Below, one piece after another: positions 12,815-21,300 of a stretch of DNA of 64,000 nucleotides; the stretch's first letter is position 1; every line of letters begins with the position of its first letter. The notes under the pieces are model-generated. The model did not search any database. It was not told where the DNA came from and saw only the letters and a program-made list of their open reading frames with translations. The DNA is from a virus. The position numbers were made by a program, and so were the translations under genes. Location: IMG/VR virus record IMGVR_UViG_3300008108_000178, positions 1-64,000 of that record. One strand, 5' to 3'.

Positions 12815-13573
12815 ATGACTCTCAAATTCTCCAAGGGTAACGCTAAGCTTGGCACTCACACTTTGATTTTCAATCTACCTGCAGGCAAGACATGTCCTGG
12901 TGCTATGTATTGCAAATCGTTCGCCATTATTGATGAGAATGGCAAGCGTAAGATTCAAGACGGTGAGCATACAGAATTCCGCTGCTTTGCAGCATCATCG
13001 GAGGCACAATATGATGCCCCTTTCTATAATCGTAAAGAGAATCTAGAGACAATTGTAGAATATCTGCGAGTTTCAGTTGATTATGCTGCAGAGCAAATTA
13101 GCGTTGCTTTGAATCATCATCGGACCCGTAAAACCGAGCTAGTTCGTATACACGAGTCTGGCGACTTTTTCTCTCACGCTTACTTGCAAGCTTGGGTTAA
13201 AGTTGCACAAATCAACCCTGATTTGAAGTTTTATTGTTATTCCAAATCTCTGCCAATGTTCGTCGATTTCGGTATAGCAAACCTGCCCGATAATTTCTAC
13301 CTTACTGCATCTTACGGCGGTGCATTTGATAGTTTAATCGATGCTGGATTGTTCCCCCGTTACAGTAAAGTAGTGATGACCGATGATGATGCTAACTCGC
13401 TCGGTTTAGAAGTTGATCACGACGATACACACTGTTTTGGTAACAAACCGTTCGCACTGTTAGTGCACTCAACCCAGCCTAAAGGTTCGGCTTGGGGTAA
13501 GGCAATCCATGCACGCCGTAAGGCTAACAAATTCAGCGGTTACAGTAAGGGTAAGAAACCAGTGGCAGCTTAA
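12815..13573 (+). CDS. GP88-family protein, 252 aa
   Basis: The ATG at 12815 (MTLKFSKGNAKLGTHTL) is preferred to an upstream TTG. Recognisable GP88-family features are the N-terminal LPAGKTCPGAMYC (C27, C33) with FRCFAAS (C57), RIHESGDFF (residues 111-119), KFYCYSKSLP (about 138-147), DHDDTH (201-206) and FALLVHSTQPKGS. The family occurs in mycobacteriophages and cyanophages; I know of no proven function. The three conserved cysteines could bind a metal or cluster (inference). It has its own leader with the TAGTTTCTGTTGAG motif and its own terminator. Confidence 0.75.
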   Translation: MTLKFSKGNAKLGTHTLIFNLPAGKTCPGAMYCKSFAIIDENGKRKIQDGEHTEFRCFAASSEAQYDAPFYNRKENLETIVEYLRVSVDYAAEQISVALNHHRTRKTELVRIHESGDFFSHAYLQAWVKVAQINPDLKFYCYSKSLPMFVDFGIANLPDNFYLTASYGGAFDSLIDAGLFPRYSKVVMTDDDANSLGLEVDHDDTHCFGNKPFALLVHSTQPKGSAWGKAIHARRKANKFSGYSKGKKPVAA

Positions 13574-13585
13574 ATATAGAGAATT

Positions 13586-13611
13586 GGGGGCAAATCTGCC
13601 CCCCTTTTTTT
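13586..13611 (+). terminator. Intrinsic terminator
   Basis: GGGGGCA (13586-13592), AATC loop and TGCCCCC (13597-13603) are followed by a run of seven T. It ends the GP88-like gene. Confidence 0.85.
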
Positions 13612-13764
13612 ATACAAACTCCTAGGGTGTGCCAATTCCCGAACTGACCCAATTTTTCGGTTTTGTATCACCACGAACATCCGAGAGATCTGAGATCGTC
13701 TATATTAGTTTCAACGAGGGGGGGAGAGATCCACACCTCGTTATCACAAACTACCCCAAGGGTT

Positions 13765-14055
13765 ATGTTCAACTCCACTCGCTTTTTCTGCCTCACTGGT
13801 AACGCTGAGGCTCTGGCAGTTAGCCTCATCGAAAACCCCAAAATCATCGGTCCTAAGCGTGCACAAATGCTCTTTAATCTGGCCACTGAAGGTGAGAACA
13901 AAATAGGCCGAAATGCACTGCAAAAGTGTGCACAAGCTGCGAACCGCCATCGTGTTATTTTCAACGGCGAGGTTATGCACAACAATCGGGTGTTCAGCAA
14001 AGCATCAACTAAGCGCCTGATGTTCTGGGCTCAAAATAAGAATACCCCTGTCTGA
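13765..14055 (+). CDS. Hypothetical basic protein, 96 aa
   Basis: The start MFNSTRFFCLTGNAEAL is preferred; a longer frame from 13663 crosses a leader with the TATATTAGTTTC motif at 13701-13712. The protein is helical and basic (KRAQMLFNLATEGENKIGR, KASTKRLMFWAQNK), compatible with nucleic-acid binding. It is unrecognised. Confidence 0.65.
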   Translation: MFNSTRFFCLTGNAEALAVSLIENPKIIGPKRAQMLFNLATEGENKIGRNALQKCAQAANRHRVIFNGEVMHNNRVFSKASTKRLMFWAQNKNTPV

Positions 14056-14070
14056 GTTAGCATCACAAAT

Positions 14071-14087
14071 GGGGGCAATCTGCCCCC
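14071..14087 (+). terminator. GC-rich stem-loop without T run
   Basis: GGGGGCA, ATC loop and TGCCCCC lie 15 bp past the preceding stop. It resembles the terminator at 13586 but lacks the T tract. Confidence 0.55.
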
Positions 14088-14112
14088 TTCCAAAATCTCA
14101 CAAATTCCCAAA

Positions 14113-14385
14113 ATGTCTGTTTCTTTCAACATCAGCGATTCCATGCTTTATCGCCAGTTTAGTGTAGAAGAATCCTCCGCTATCTACTGCATTTCAGTGT
14201 TACATAACAACGTAACTGTTGCCTACCATAGCAACACTGAAAAACAGTACATTTTCAGGGCTAGCGATATTTTTGCCCCCGTCATTCGTGACGCCATTCG
14301 TCACTTTAACCCCGCCGAAATTAGCATCGGCAAGCTGATAGCCAAGGCACGTAAAGTAGGCGATCTGGAAATAATAAATATCTGA
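14113..14385 (+). CDS. KTSC-like protein, 90 aa
   Basis: The layout follows the protein at 9699: strands (YCISVLHNNVTVAYHS), a Tyr-containing strand (KQYIFRASDI), a helix, then EISIGKLIAKARKVGDLEII. The two are probably distant paralogues by this pattern. It is terminated at 14419. The function is unknown. Confidence 0.6.
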   Translation: MSVSFNISDSMLYRQFSVEESSAIYCISVLHNNVTVAYHSNTEKQYIFRASDIFAPVIRDAIRHFNPAEISIGKLIAKARKVGDLEIINI

Positions 14386-14394
14386 CACTTTCCT

Positions 14395-14410
14395 AGATAT
14401 AATTATATCT
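14395..14410. repeat. 16-bp palindrome
   Basis: AGATATAATTATATCT is a perfect palindrome between the preceding stop and the terminator. It may be an operator or part of an extended terminator structure. Confidence 0.55.
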
Positions 14411-14418
14411 AAGATCTT

Positions 14419-14447
14419 GAGGGTAATTATAATTACCCTCTTTTTTT
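14419..14447 (+). terminator. Intrinsic terminator
   Basis: A perfect 22-bp palindrome with arms GAGGGTAATTA and TAATTACCCTC is followed by seven T. Confidence 0.85.
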
Positions 14448-14474
14448 ATGTTTTGAAATAAAATATAATTTAAC

Positions 14475-14815
14475 GATTTGCAGAGTATTATTAATACATA
14501 ACATATACTAAGTATTAATAATACACAGTATATGCAGATTAATTAGAATCAACAATTAATCATATTTGCAGAATATTAATAATACATAGCATATACAATG
14601 TATTATTAATACATAACGATTGCAGATTATTAATAATACAATAAAATCGTAATTTCACAATAATTAGAATTAACAATAAATTACGATTTTATTGTATTAT
14701 TAATAACAATCAAATAGTATTGCAAAGTATTAATAATAACAGCTAATTACGATTGCAAAGTAATTATAATTAACAGTTAATCGTAATCGTTCGTTTATTA
14801 TAATAAACGATAAGC
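14475..14815. repeat. AT-rich repeat and palindrome block, no gene
   Basis: A non-coding stretch of about 340 bp is built from degenerate repeats. TGCAGA or TGCAAA occurs at about 14479, 14533, 14567, 14621, 14721 and 14754, each followed by an A/T palindromic segment. Between the fourth and fifth lies a perfect 29-bp inverted repeat (arms 14627-14655 and 14678-14706, 22-nt loop). An 18-bp palindrome (CGTTTATTATAATAAACG) closes the block at 14792-14809. It lies at the boundary between the structured region and the late genes. Confidence 0.7.
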
Positions 14816-14865
14816 GTCCCCAAAAAAGTACCTTCTTTCTAAGCTATAAACGTTTCCCAGAGCCC

Positions 14866-14873
14866 GATAAATA
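14866..14873 (+). promoter_or_regulatory. Candidate T4-type late promoter
   Basis: GATAAATA lies about 77 bp upstream of the gene at 14950. It resembles the T4 late -10 element TATAAATA and is the first such element before the structural genes. Confidence 0.5.
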
Positions 14874-14949
14874 TTAAAAGGAATTTCCAAAGTGAAATCC
14901 CCCGATTCCAAAAAAATTTCCCAGAAAATTTTTCGCTAAAAAAGTCGCC

Positions 14950-15162
14950 ATGAAACAACGAGTAACTTACAAGACCAAGGATGGTTCGTTGAGAGAACAA
15001 GTATTTGATGATTTCAATGAATTCGCAGATCTCATCCAAGACGCCGCCATGGACTACTATGCTGGTGGGCAACCTGAGATGAGCGTAGAGACAATGTATG
15101 ACAATATGGTAAAGAAGGAGAAAGTAACAAATAATGAACCAAGACCTGAACTCCTTGATTGA
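14950..15162 (+). CDS. Small hypothetical protein, 70 aa
   Basis: It starts MKQRVTYKTKDGSLREQ after an AT-rich leader. The helical middle (FDDFNEFADLIQDAAMDYY) resembles short cyanophage proteins. It overlaps the next gene by 29 nt. The function is unknown. Confidence 0.65.
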   Translation: MKQRVTYKTKDGSLREQVFDDFNEFADLIQDAAMDYYAGGQPEMSVETMYDNMVKKEKVTNNEPRPELLD

Positions 15163-15295
15163 GAGAATTGAGAGATTAGAGGCGTCCCTCTACAATCTCA
15201 GATTAATGTACAGACCTCCCGAACGGGAGGGTCATGTAAGTATAACTGAATACTTAGATGAAGTAGAGAATAGAATAAAAAATTTAGAAAATTAA
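15134..15295 (+). CDS. Small coiled-coil protein, 53 aa
   Basis: The ATG frame MNQDLNSLIERIERLEASL begins with a heptad helix, and a second helix ends VENRIKNLEN. It is likely a short coiled coil. It ends five bases before the PAAR-like gene. Confidence 0.6.
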   Translation: MNQDLNSLIERIERLEASLYNLRLMYRPPEREGHVSITEYLDEVENRIKNLEN

Positions 15296-15300
15296 GAGTT

Positions 15301-15675
15301 ATGCCATTACTTGTCGGACCAGAGACCCCTGACACCACATCGGTGAATGGTCCTTGCACGTATCCAGCAAAACCAGTAACAGGAGCACAGGTATCCCCGA
15401 ATATATTCATTAATGGGGAACCTGTGAAGTTTTTACATAATGCTATAGCACCAGATAGTGTAACAGGTGTTCCGAATAATCCGTTAGTACCGTGTGTTAT
15501 TCCAGAAGCTGCGAGGGTAGTAGTAACAAGTGTGAATACTTCAGTATTTTTTAACAATCTACTACCTGCTGTGCAAGGGGACGCCACGGAACTCACATCC
15601 TTCCCTGGGACGAAGCGAGTATTCGTCGCACCATTTCAGCATCCGACTGTGATTATTGGTGGAGGGGTTGCGTGA
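15301..15675 (+). CDS. PAAR-like baseplate spike-tip candidate, 124 aa
   Basis: The protein is small, beta-rich and glycine/proline/valine-dominated: NIFINGEPVKFLHNAI in the first half, VVVTSVNTSVFFNN in the middle and FVAPFQHPTVIIGGGVA at the end. The rhythm of strand-Asn-Gly-x-Pro-strand resembles PAAR proteins that cap the tail spike (T4 gp5.4 role), and it sits just upstream of the baseplate genes. Histidines that could bind the tip metal are present (H46, H114), but I cannot align them reliably. An unrelated small structural protein is the alternative. Confidence 0.5.
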   Translation: MPLLVGPETPDTTSVNGPCTYPAKPVTGAQVSPNIFINGEPVKFLHNAIAPDSVTGVPNNPLVPCVIPEAARVVVTSVNTSVFFNNLLPAVQGDATELTSFPGTKRVFVAPFQHPTVIIGGGVA

Positions 15676-15696
15676 TTGGTCTGGGTGTGCTACAAT
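15668..15696 (+). promoter_or_regulatory. sigma70-type promoter candidate
   Basis: TTGCGT (15668-15673), a 17-bp spacer and TACAAT (15691-15696) lie upstream of the small basic-protein gene at 15722. Confidence 0.55.
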
Positions 15697-15721
15697 AGGT
15701 AGGTAAACAACTGAGGTTCTC

Positions 15722-15868
15722 ATGGCAAAGCGTCCTTCATTTACTAATAGCAATCTGATCGAGTCGAAGCCCAAGAAGTCCCGTCAGGGAAATGGGGCAC
15801 ATACGAAGTATGCTGCTACGAGTCGTAATGGTGCTCGTAAGCGTTATCGTGGTCAGGGTAAGGGCTGA
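15722..15868 (+). CDS. Small highly basic protein, 48 aa
   Basis: The ATG frame MAKRPSFTNSNLIESKPKK ends NGARKRYRGQGKG. The lysine/arginine richness suggests RNA or DNA binding. A TGAGG ribosome-binding sequence precedes the start, and the gene has its own promoter and terminator, suggesting stand-alone expression. Short proteins starting this way are known to me from cyanophages; the function is unknown. Confidence 0.7.
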   Translation: MAKRPSFTNSNLIESKPKKSRQGNGAHTKYAATSRNGARKRYRGQGKG

Positions 15869-15876
15869 TATATTTT

Positions 15877-15901
15877 GCGATCCTTAGGGGTCGCTTTTTT
15901 T
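15877..15901 (+). terminator. Intrinsic terminator
   Basis: GCGATCC (15877-15883) pairs with GGGTCGC (15888-15894), with one G-T pair, followed by a seven-T run. Confidence 0.8.
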
Positions 15902-15981
15902 ATGTGTAAATAGAATTGTATCTCTGAAGCAAGGGATAGCAACCCCTTTAAAAGTTCTGTTTAACCTTATGGAGAAAACAG

Positions 15982-16158
15982 ATGGCTAATGTTGATAAAA
16001 GTAAGGAGTTCGTCCAATCGGGCATGACTCTGATATCAGAACAGGCGAGTGATCGCCTGTTGAAAAAAGCCCAATACAAAGTACCAGATGACCGTTACAG
16101 TAGACCATGTGGCGGTTCTGGTGGGTTTGATGACTTTGTGGAGAGGTGGCATGAGTGA
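15982..16158 (+). CDS. Small hypothetical protein, 58 aa
   Basis: The ATG frame MANVDKSKEFVQSGMTLIS has a GGAGA site about eight bases upstream. It ends CGGSGGFDDFVERWHE. The stop is two bases before the late promoter of the gp25 gene. The function is unknown. Confidence 0.65.
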   Translation: MANVDKSKEFVQSGMTLISEQASDRLLKKAQYKVPDDRYSRPCGGSGGFDDFVERWHE

Positions 16159-16159
16159 C

Positions 16160-16167
16160 TATAAATA
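16160..16167 (+). promoter_or_regulatory. T4-type late promoter
   Basis: An exact TATAAATA lies 14 bp before the possible gp25 start at 16181, so the leader would be very short. Confidence 0.7.
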
Positions 16168-16180
16168 ATAACAAACGTTT

Positions 16181-16582
16181 TTGTCTACTGTGCCGCAGTT
16201 TCAAACATTTAAGGATTTAAATGTGACATTCAAGCCTCATCCTATTACTGGTGATTTAATTACTAGTAAGGATGAGGCTGCTGTTAAACAGGCCATTGTT
16301 AATCTTTTGTTAACTAACAAAGGTGAACGTTTATTCAATTCTCAGATTGGATCAGATATTCCTAGATTATTATTTGAACAATTAGATTATGGTGTAGCAG
16401 CCCTGGTCCAATCTGAGATTAAAAACGTATTAACGGATTACGAACCTAGAATTAATATTATATCGTTAGAAGTTATACCAAATTTTGATGATAATGGATT
16501 TGATGTTGGATTGGAATTTGAGATTATAGGTAGAAACGATATTCCACTCAACGTAGAATTCTTTTTAGAGAGAACTCGATAA
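16181..16582 (+). CDS. 25: Baseplate wedge subunit gp25
   Basis: gp25 is the lysozyme-like (GPW/gp25 family) subunit at the inner end of the baseplate wedge, touching gp6 and the sheath. The length is typical (130-134 aa). Conserved parts include VTFKPHPITGDLIT, AIVNLLLTNKGERLFN and the C-terminal FEIIGRNDIPLNVEFFLER. The start is unusual: no ATG exists, and the choices are TTG at 16181 or GTG at 16190 (giving MPQFQTFKDL). No clear ribosome-binding site precedes either. The gp6 gene follows without a gap. Confidence 0.9.
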   Translation: MSTVPQFQTFKDLNVTFKPHPITGDLITSKDEAAVKQAIVNLLLTNKGERLFNSQIGSDIPRLLFEQLDYGVAALVQSEIKNVLTDYEPRINIISLEVIPNFDDNGFDVGLEFEIIGRNDIPLNVEFFLERTR

Positions 16583-18376
16583 ATGCCATACACACAAGTA
16601 TCAAATTTAGATTATAATGATATAAAAATTGCTTTAAAGGAATATTTAAGATCCCAATCAGATTTCACTGATTATGATTTTGAAGGTTCTGTGTGGAGCA
16701 CATTACTTGATGTGTTAGCGTATAATACTTATTATACAGCATTCAATACTAATCTAGTTGTTAACGAGTTATTCTTAGATTCAGCAACCCTAAGAGATAA
16801 TGTAGTTGCAATCGCCAAACAACTAGGTTATGTACCAAAATCAGTAACGTCACCCGTAGCTTATATTAGTTTTGATGTTAATTTCACTAATACAACCCCT
16901 GATGTTGCTATTTTAAGGACTGGATCTGCATTTACGACTATTTTTGATTCTGAACTATATCAATATACGACATTAGATGATGTTTCTGCTGCAGTAGAGA
17001 ATGGGACAGCATCATTCATTAATGTACCAATCTACGAAGGTTCATTAATTAAAAATTCATACACTGTTAATACTTCTCTTAAGTCACAACGATTTTTGAT
17101 TCAAAATCAAGGTGTTGATGCTAGTAGTGTTAGAGTAAGGGTATATCCTTCTCAGAATTCATCTGCTTATGAAATTTATGAAAGAGCAGAAAATATCTTA
17201 GAAGTAAACTCCGAAACTAAATCATATTTCTTAAATGAAGTTGAAGATGAGAATTATGAGATTTTCTTTGGTGATGGAGTATTAGGTAAAAAGCTAGAAA
17301 GTGGTCAATTTATTGAAGTTAGCTATCTAGTAACTAATGGTCCTGCTACAAATGGAGCAAAGACCTTTGTGTTCAATGGTATTATCGATGATAGAAATAA
17401 TTCATCTTATCCATTGAGTGTAGTTGTAACTTCTGTATTAGCAGCTTCTGGTGGAGAGGACATTGAAAGCATTGACAAAATTAAATACAATGCCCCTAGG
17501 TATTTCGGTACACAAGACCGTGCAGTGACCTCACAGGACTACGCAGCCATCGTTAGGAACGTTTATCCAGCAGTAGCGGATATCATTACTTTTGGTGGAG
17601 AAGAAGCAAGTCCACCTGAATATGGAAAAGTAAAGATTGTAATCAAACCTTCCAATGCAAATTTACTTTCTTCATTTACCAAACAAGATATTATAAGAAA
17701 ATTAAAGCCTTTTATGGTTGGATCTGTCACTGCAGACATTATTGATCCATCAATTCTATTTGTTGAATTAACAAGTAAAATTTATTTTGATAGAACTAAG
17801 ACAAACTTACCACCAACAGAGATTGTAAAGAAAGTAAGAACTTCTATTCAACAATATATTGATCAATCAGATACTGAAAAATTCAACGGTAAGTTTAGGT
17901 ATAGTAGATTTATTGGAGTAATTGATGATTCGGATAGATCAATTAATTCTAATCAAACTACAGTAATGATGAGAAAGGATTTCTATCCTGCTATTAATTC
18001 TTCATTTTTTTATGAGGTTTGCTTCCAAAATACTTTTGACAAAGATTGTGAAGGTCCAACATTACATTCTACTGGATTTAAAGTAACAGAATTCCCTAAT
18101 TATACAGTGTATTTGGAAGATAGGGATGGTAGAATCGTCCTATATAGAATAGATGATTTAACTGGACTAAAAATAGTTTTAAATGACTCCATTGGAGCAA
18201 TAAACTATGATAAAGGTGAAGTTATGTTGTATGATTTAACTATCATCCGTGGTTCGTTTGAAGACAACCGAATTGAACTAAGAGTAAAGCCTTTAAGCAA
18301 TGATATTAATGCGGTAAGAGAGGTTTTCCTAGACGTTGATATGACAACAAGTAAGTTCACTGCTTATCCCGAGTAG
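16583..18376 (+). CDS. 6: Baseplate wedge subunit gp6
   Basis: At 597 aa it fits the gp6/J-like baseplate wedge family, which forms the continuous inner ring of the baseplate. It starts at the ATG immediately after gp25. Family-typical stretches include DYDFEGSVWSTLLDVLAYN near the N-terminus, AKQLGYVPKSVTSPVAYI, and the central APRYFGTQDRAVTSQDYAAI followed by FGGEEASPPEYGKVKIVI. The C-terminal domain (about residues 480-597) is beta-rich. In T4, gp6 assembles with gp7, gp10, gp8, gp53 and gp25. Confidence 0.9.
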   Translation: MPYTQVSNLDYNDIKIALKEYLRSQSDFTDYDFEGSVWSTLLDVLAYNTYYTAFNTNLVVNELFLDSATLRDNVVAIAKQLGYVPKSVTSPVAYISFDVNFTNTTPDVAILRTGSAFTTIFDSELYQYTTLDDVSAAVENGTASFINVPIYEGSLIKNSYTVNTSLKSQRFLIQNQGVDASSVRVRVYPSQNSSAYEIYERAENILEVNSETKSYFLNEVEDENYEIFFGDGVLGKKLESGQFIEVSYLVTNGPATNGAKTFVFNGIIDDRNNSSYPLSVVVTSVLAASGGEDIESIDKIKYNAPRYFGTQDRAVTSQDYAAIVRNVYPAVADIITFGGEEASPPEYGKVKIVIKPSNANLLSSFTKQDIIRKLKPFMVGSVTADIIDPSILFVELTSKIYFDRTKTNLPPTEIVKKVRTSIQQYIDQSDTEKFNGKFRYSRFIGVIDDSDRSINSNQTTVMMRKDFYPAINSSFFYEVCFQNTFDKDCEGPTLHSTGFKVTEFPNYTVYLEDRDGRIVLYRIDDLTGLKIVLNDSIGAINYDKGEVMLYDLTIIRGSFEDNRIELRVKPLSNDINAVREVFLDVDMTTSKFTAYPE

Positions 18377-18381
18377 ATTAA

Positions 18382-21300
18382 ATGGCTGCAAAGACAAGAA
18401 ATATCTCTACCTTAATTGAATCTCAACTACCTGGGTTTATAGTTTCTGAATACGAAAACTTCTCCAAGTTTGTAGAGAAATACTATGAACAACTAGAAAT
18501 ACAAGGTCAACCACTTGACATTATTTCTAATGTTACGAAGTATCGTGACATCAATTATTACGAGAAGAATTTACTCAATCAATTTACAAAGTTATCTTCT
18601 AGTATTGTAGAAACTGATACGACTATTACAGTAGAAGATGCTACTTCATTTCCAGAGCAGAATGGTTATATCAAAATTGGTAATGAAATTTGCTTCTATA
18701 AGGAAAGAACTGATACTGAGTTTTTAGAAGTTTCTAGAGGTGTAAGTGGAAATACCACTTTAGGAGATTTGTACGAAACTTCTAATTTTGTAACCACTCA
18801 AGCAGAACCACACTACACAAATGATACTGTATATAATGTAAGTAATCTATTTTTGTATGCTTTTGTAAAAAGCTTTGAATCGCAGTATCTTGGTGGATTT
18901 CCAGAAGCATATTTAAAAGGTGATGTAGATAAGCGTGTACTTATCAAAAATATTAGTGACTTTTATAAGGCAAAGGGCACTAATAAGTCAATTAAATTTA
19001 TTTTTAACTCTATTGTTTCTAAGAGTGCCGAAGATACTCCAGAAACATATAACCCAAAGGATTTTACTTTAAAATCTTCAACTTCTGATTGGGTAAGTAA
19101 TTATTCAATTAAAGCAAAGATATTAACTGGTGATGTCAATAAACTAGTTGGAACTAAAATAACACAAAGAACGGAAAATTCTTTTGCATCTGCTGTTATT
19201 GATGCTGTAAACTATGGTGGTTCCGATGGAGTATTTGAAATAATTTTATCTCCAGGATCTGTTAATGGCAATTTTAAAATTGCAGCTCAAACAACATTAC
19301 GTAAAGATATTTTAGTTGATAATACTACAGGTGATAGAATTGATGTATATTCAACATTAGGATGGGATCAAAAAGGAGAATTAATTATAAATTCGGAAAG
19401 AATTTCGTTTACGAACAAAAATGTCAACCAATTTATAATTTCTGGTAGATCAAACCCAAACACTACCCATGTTGCTGGAACGCCTGTCTATAGTAATGAT
19501 ACTTTAATTGCAACATATGAAGGTGGCTCAGCAACAATGCTTGCTCTTGGTGTTTTATATAATTTAAATGTAGTCAATGGAAAGCCATATTCAAATTCTG
19601 GAGATAAAGTACAAATTTCAGAATCTGGATTTGAAAGTAATCATCCTGTCATTCAAGCTAATTGGTTTTTAAATACCAATTTCAGAAAAGCATTTTCTCC
19701 ACTAAATGCTCAAGTAGCTCAGGCAATTTCTGATTTAAATTCTGATGTATCTGCAATTTATGAAGATGATCAGTATTTTTATATTTGTTCTTCTGGATAT
19801 CCTCATCATGGAATACTGAAGGAATCTTCACCAGTTAATTTAGAAGATCAGAAATTTTTAAAATTAGTAAGAAAGAATCCAATTAATACTACAGAAGTAT
19901 ATCCAATATCAAATAGAGATGTTGGTATATTGAAAGATGGCTCGGTAGTATATGGCAATAAAGATTTTGAAACAGTTAAGTTTGGAGAAATAATTTCAGT
20001 AAATGTTGAAAATAAAGGAGTTGGTTACAAAAATCCTCCGTTTGTTTTAATTAATAATGAACCTTACAAAGCTAGATGTTTTCTTGCGGGTGAGGTGGTA
20101 GATTTTGTAGAAATTTTATCAGACGATATTTACGAAGAAGAGCCAATTATCACTATTACATCTGGAAGAAATGCAAAATTAAAACCAGTTGTAACAAATG
20201 GAGAAATTACTAGTATTAGAGTAGAAAATCCTGGAGAATATTATTCTTCTCCTCCAACAATTAGAATTTTTGATGCTTTGGGTAAAGGAGCATTTGCTGA
20301 ATATGAGGCTATTGTTTCTCCAGAAGGTCAAATAACAAGATGCAAAAAAATAAGCGGTGGTCGTTTTTATAATAGAAATAGTTTAGTTGTAGAGGTATTG
20401 CCAGCTGGTTCTGGTGCTTTTGCTTCTGCAAAAATTAGAGAGTGGACAAAAGATAGATTTAAAAAATATCGTTTAGAGTTAGATTCAAATAATTCATATG
20501 TATTTTCCAACTTCAATCCAAAAATTGGATTAGGATATGGAGTAGTTGCAAATCCAGCAAATTTAAGATTTAGATCTAACGATAATATTAACAGCGTTTT
20601 AGGGGAAAATCCTGGAACTAAAACTCATTCTCCAATTTTAGGATTTGCTTATGACGGAAATCCAATTTATGGACCTTATGGATTTTCTGATCCTGGAAAT
20701 GCAAATTCCACTGTGGTTAGAATTAATAGTGGATATCAATTAAACACATCAAGGCAAAATGGACCCTCAATTACTGAATATGAATTAGGAACTTTTGTTG
20801 ATGATTATGTTTGGGTTCCATCTGTTAATAGTGGGAAAACTGAATTAGATGAAAACAATGGGAGATTTTGTGTAACTCCAGAATATCCTAAAGGAACCTA
20901 TGCATACTTTGTAACTATAAATTCTTCTGGACAACCAGTATATCCATATATTATTGGAAAAAATTTCTATTCTTTACCAGTAGATTCAAATTATAACTCA
21001 AATATTTCTCAAGATGATTTACCAAAAAATCTAAAACGTTTAAAAACTAGCGATATCGATAACAATGGCGTAAATTCATTTGCGTTAATTGGTGATACTA
21101 CAAAAGGTAATATCAATGGAGCATATTCTGATTATTCAATAGAAACATTTTCAGTTGGTTCTGAATTATTCATTGATAATTTAGGCACAGGTGGTGCTGG
21201 AGCAAAGGCATTTGTTTCTTCGGTTAATGGCAAAAATACAACAGTATTAGAATCAGTAGACGAAAAAGCATTAGTTATTGATTTGGTGCAAAACGCTTAT

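Noticed and set aside
9250-14950. tRNA genes in the gene-sparse region
   Set aside because: I scanned the hairpins by eye and found no cloverleaf with a TTC-A/G T-loop and matching acceptor stem; the hairpins are AT palindromes.
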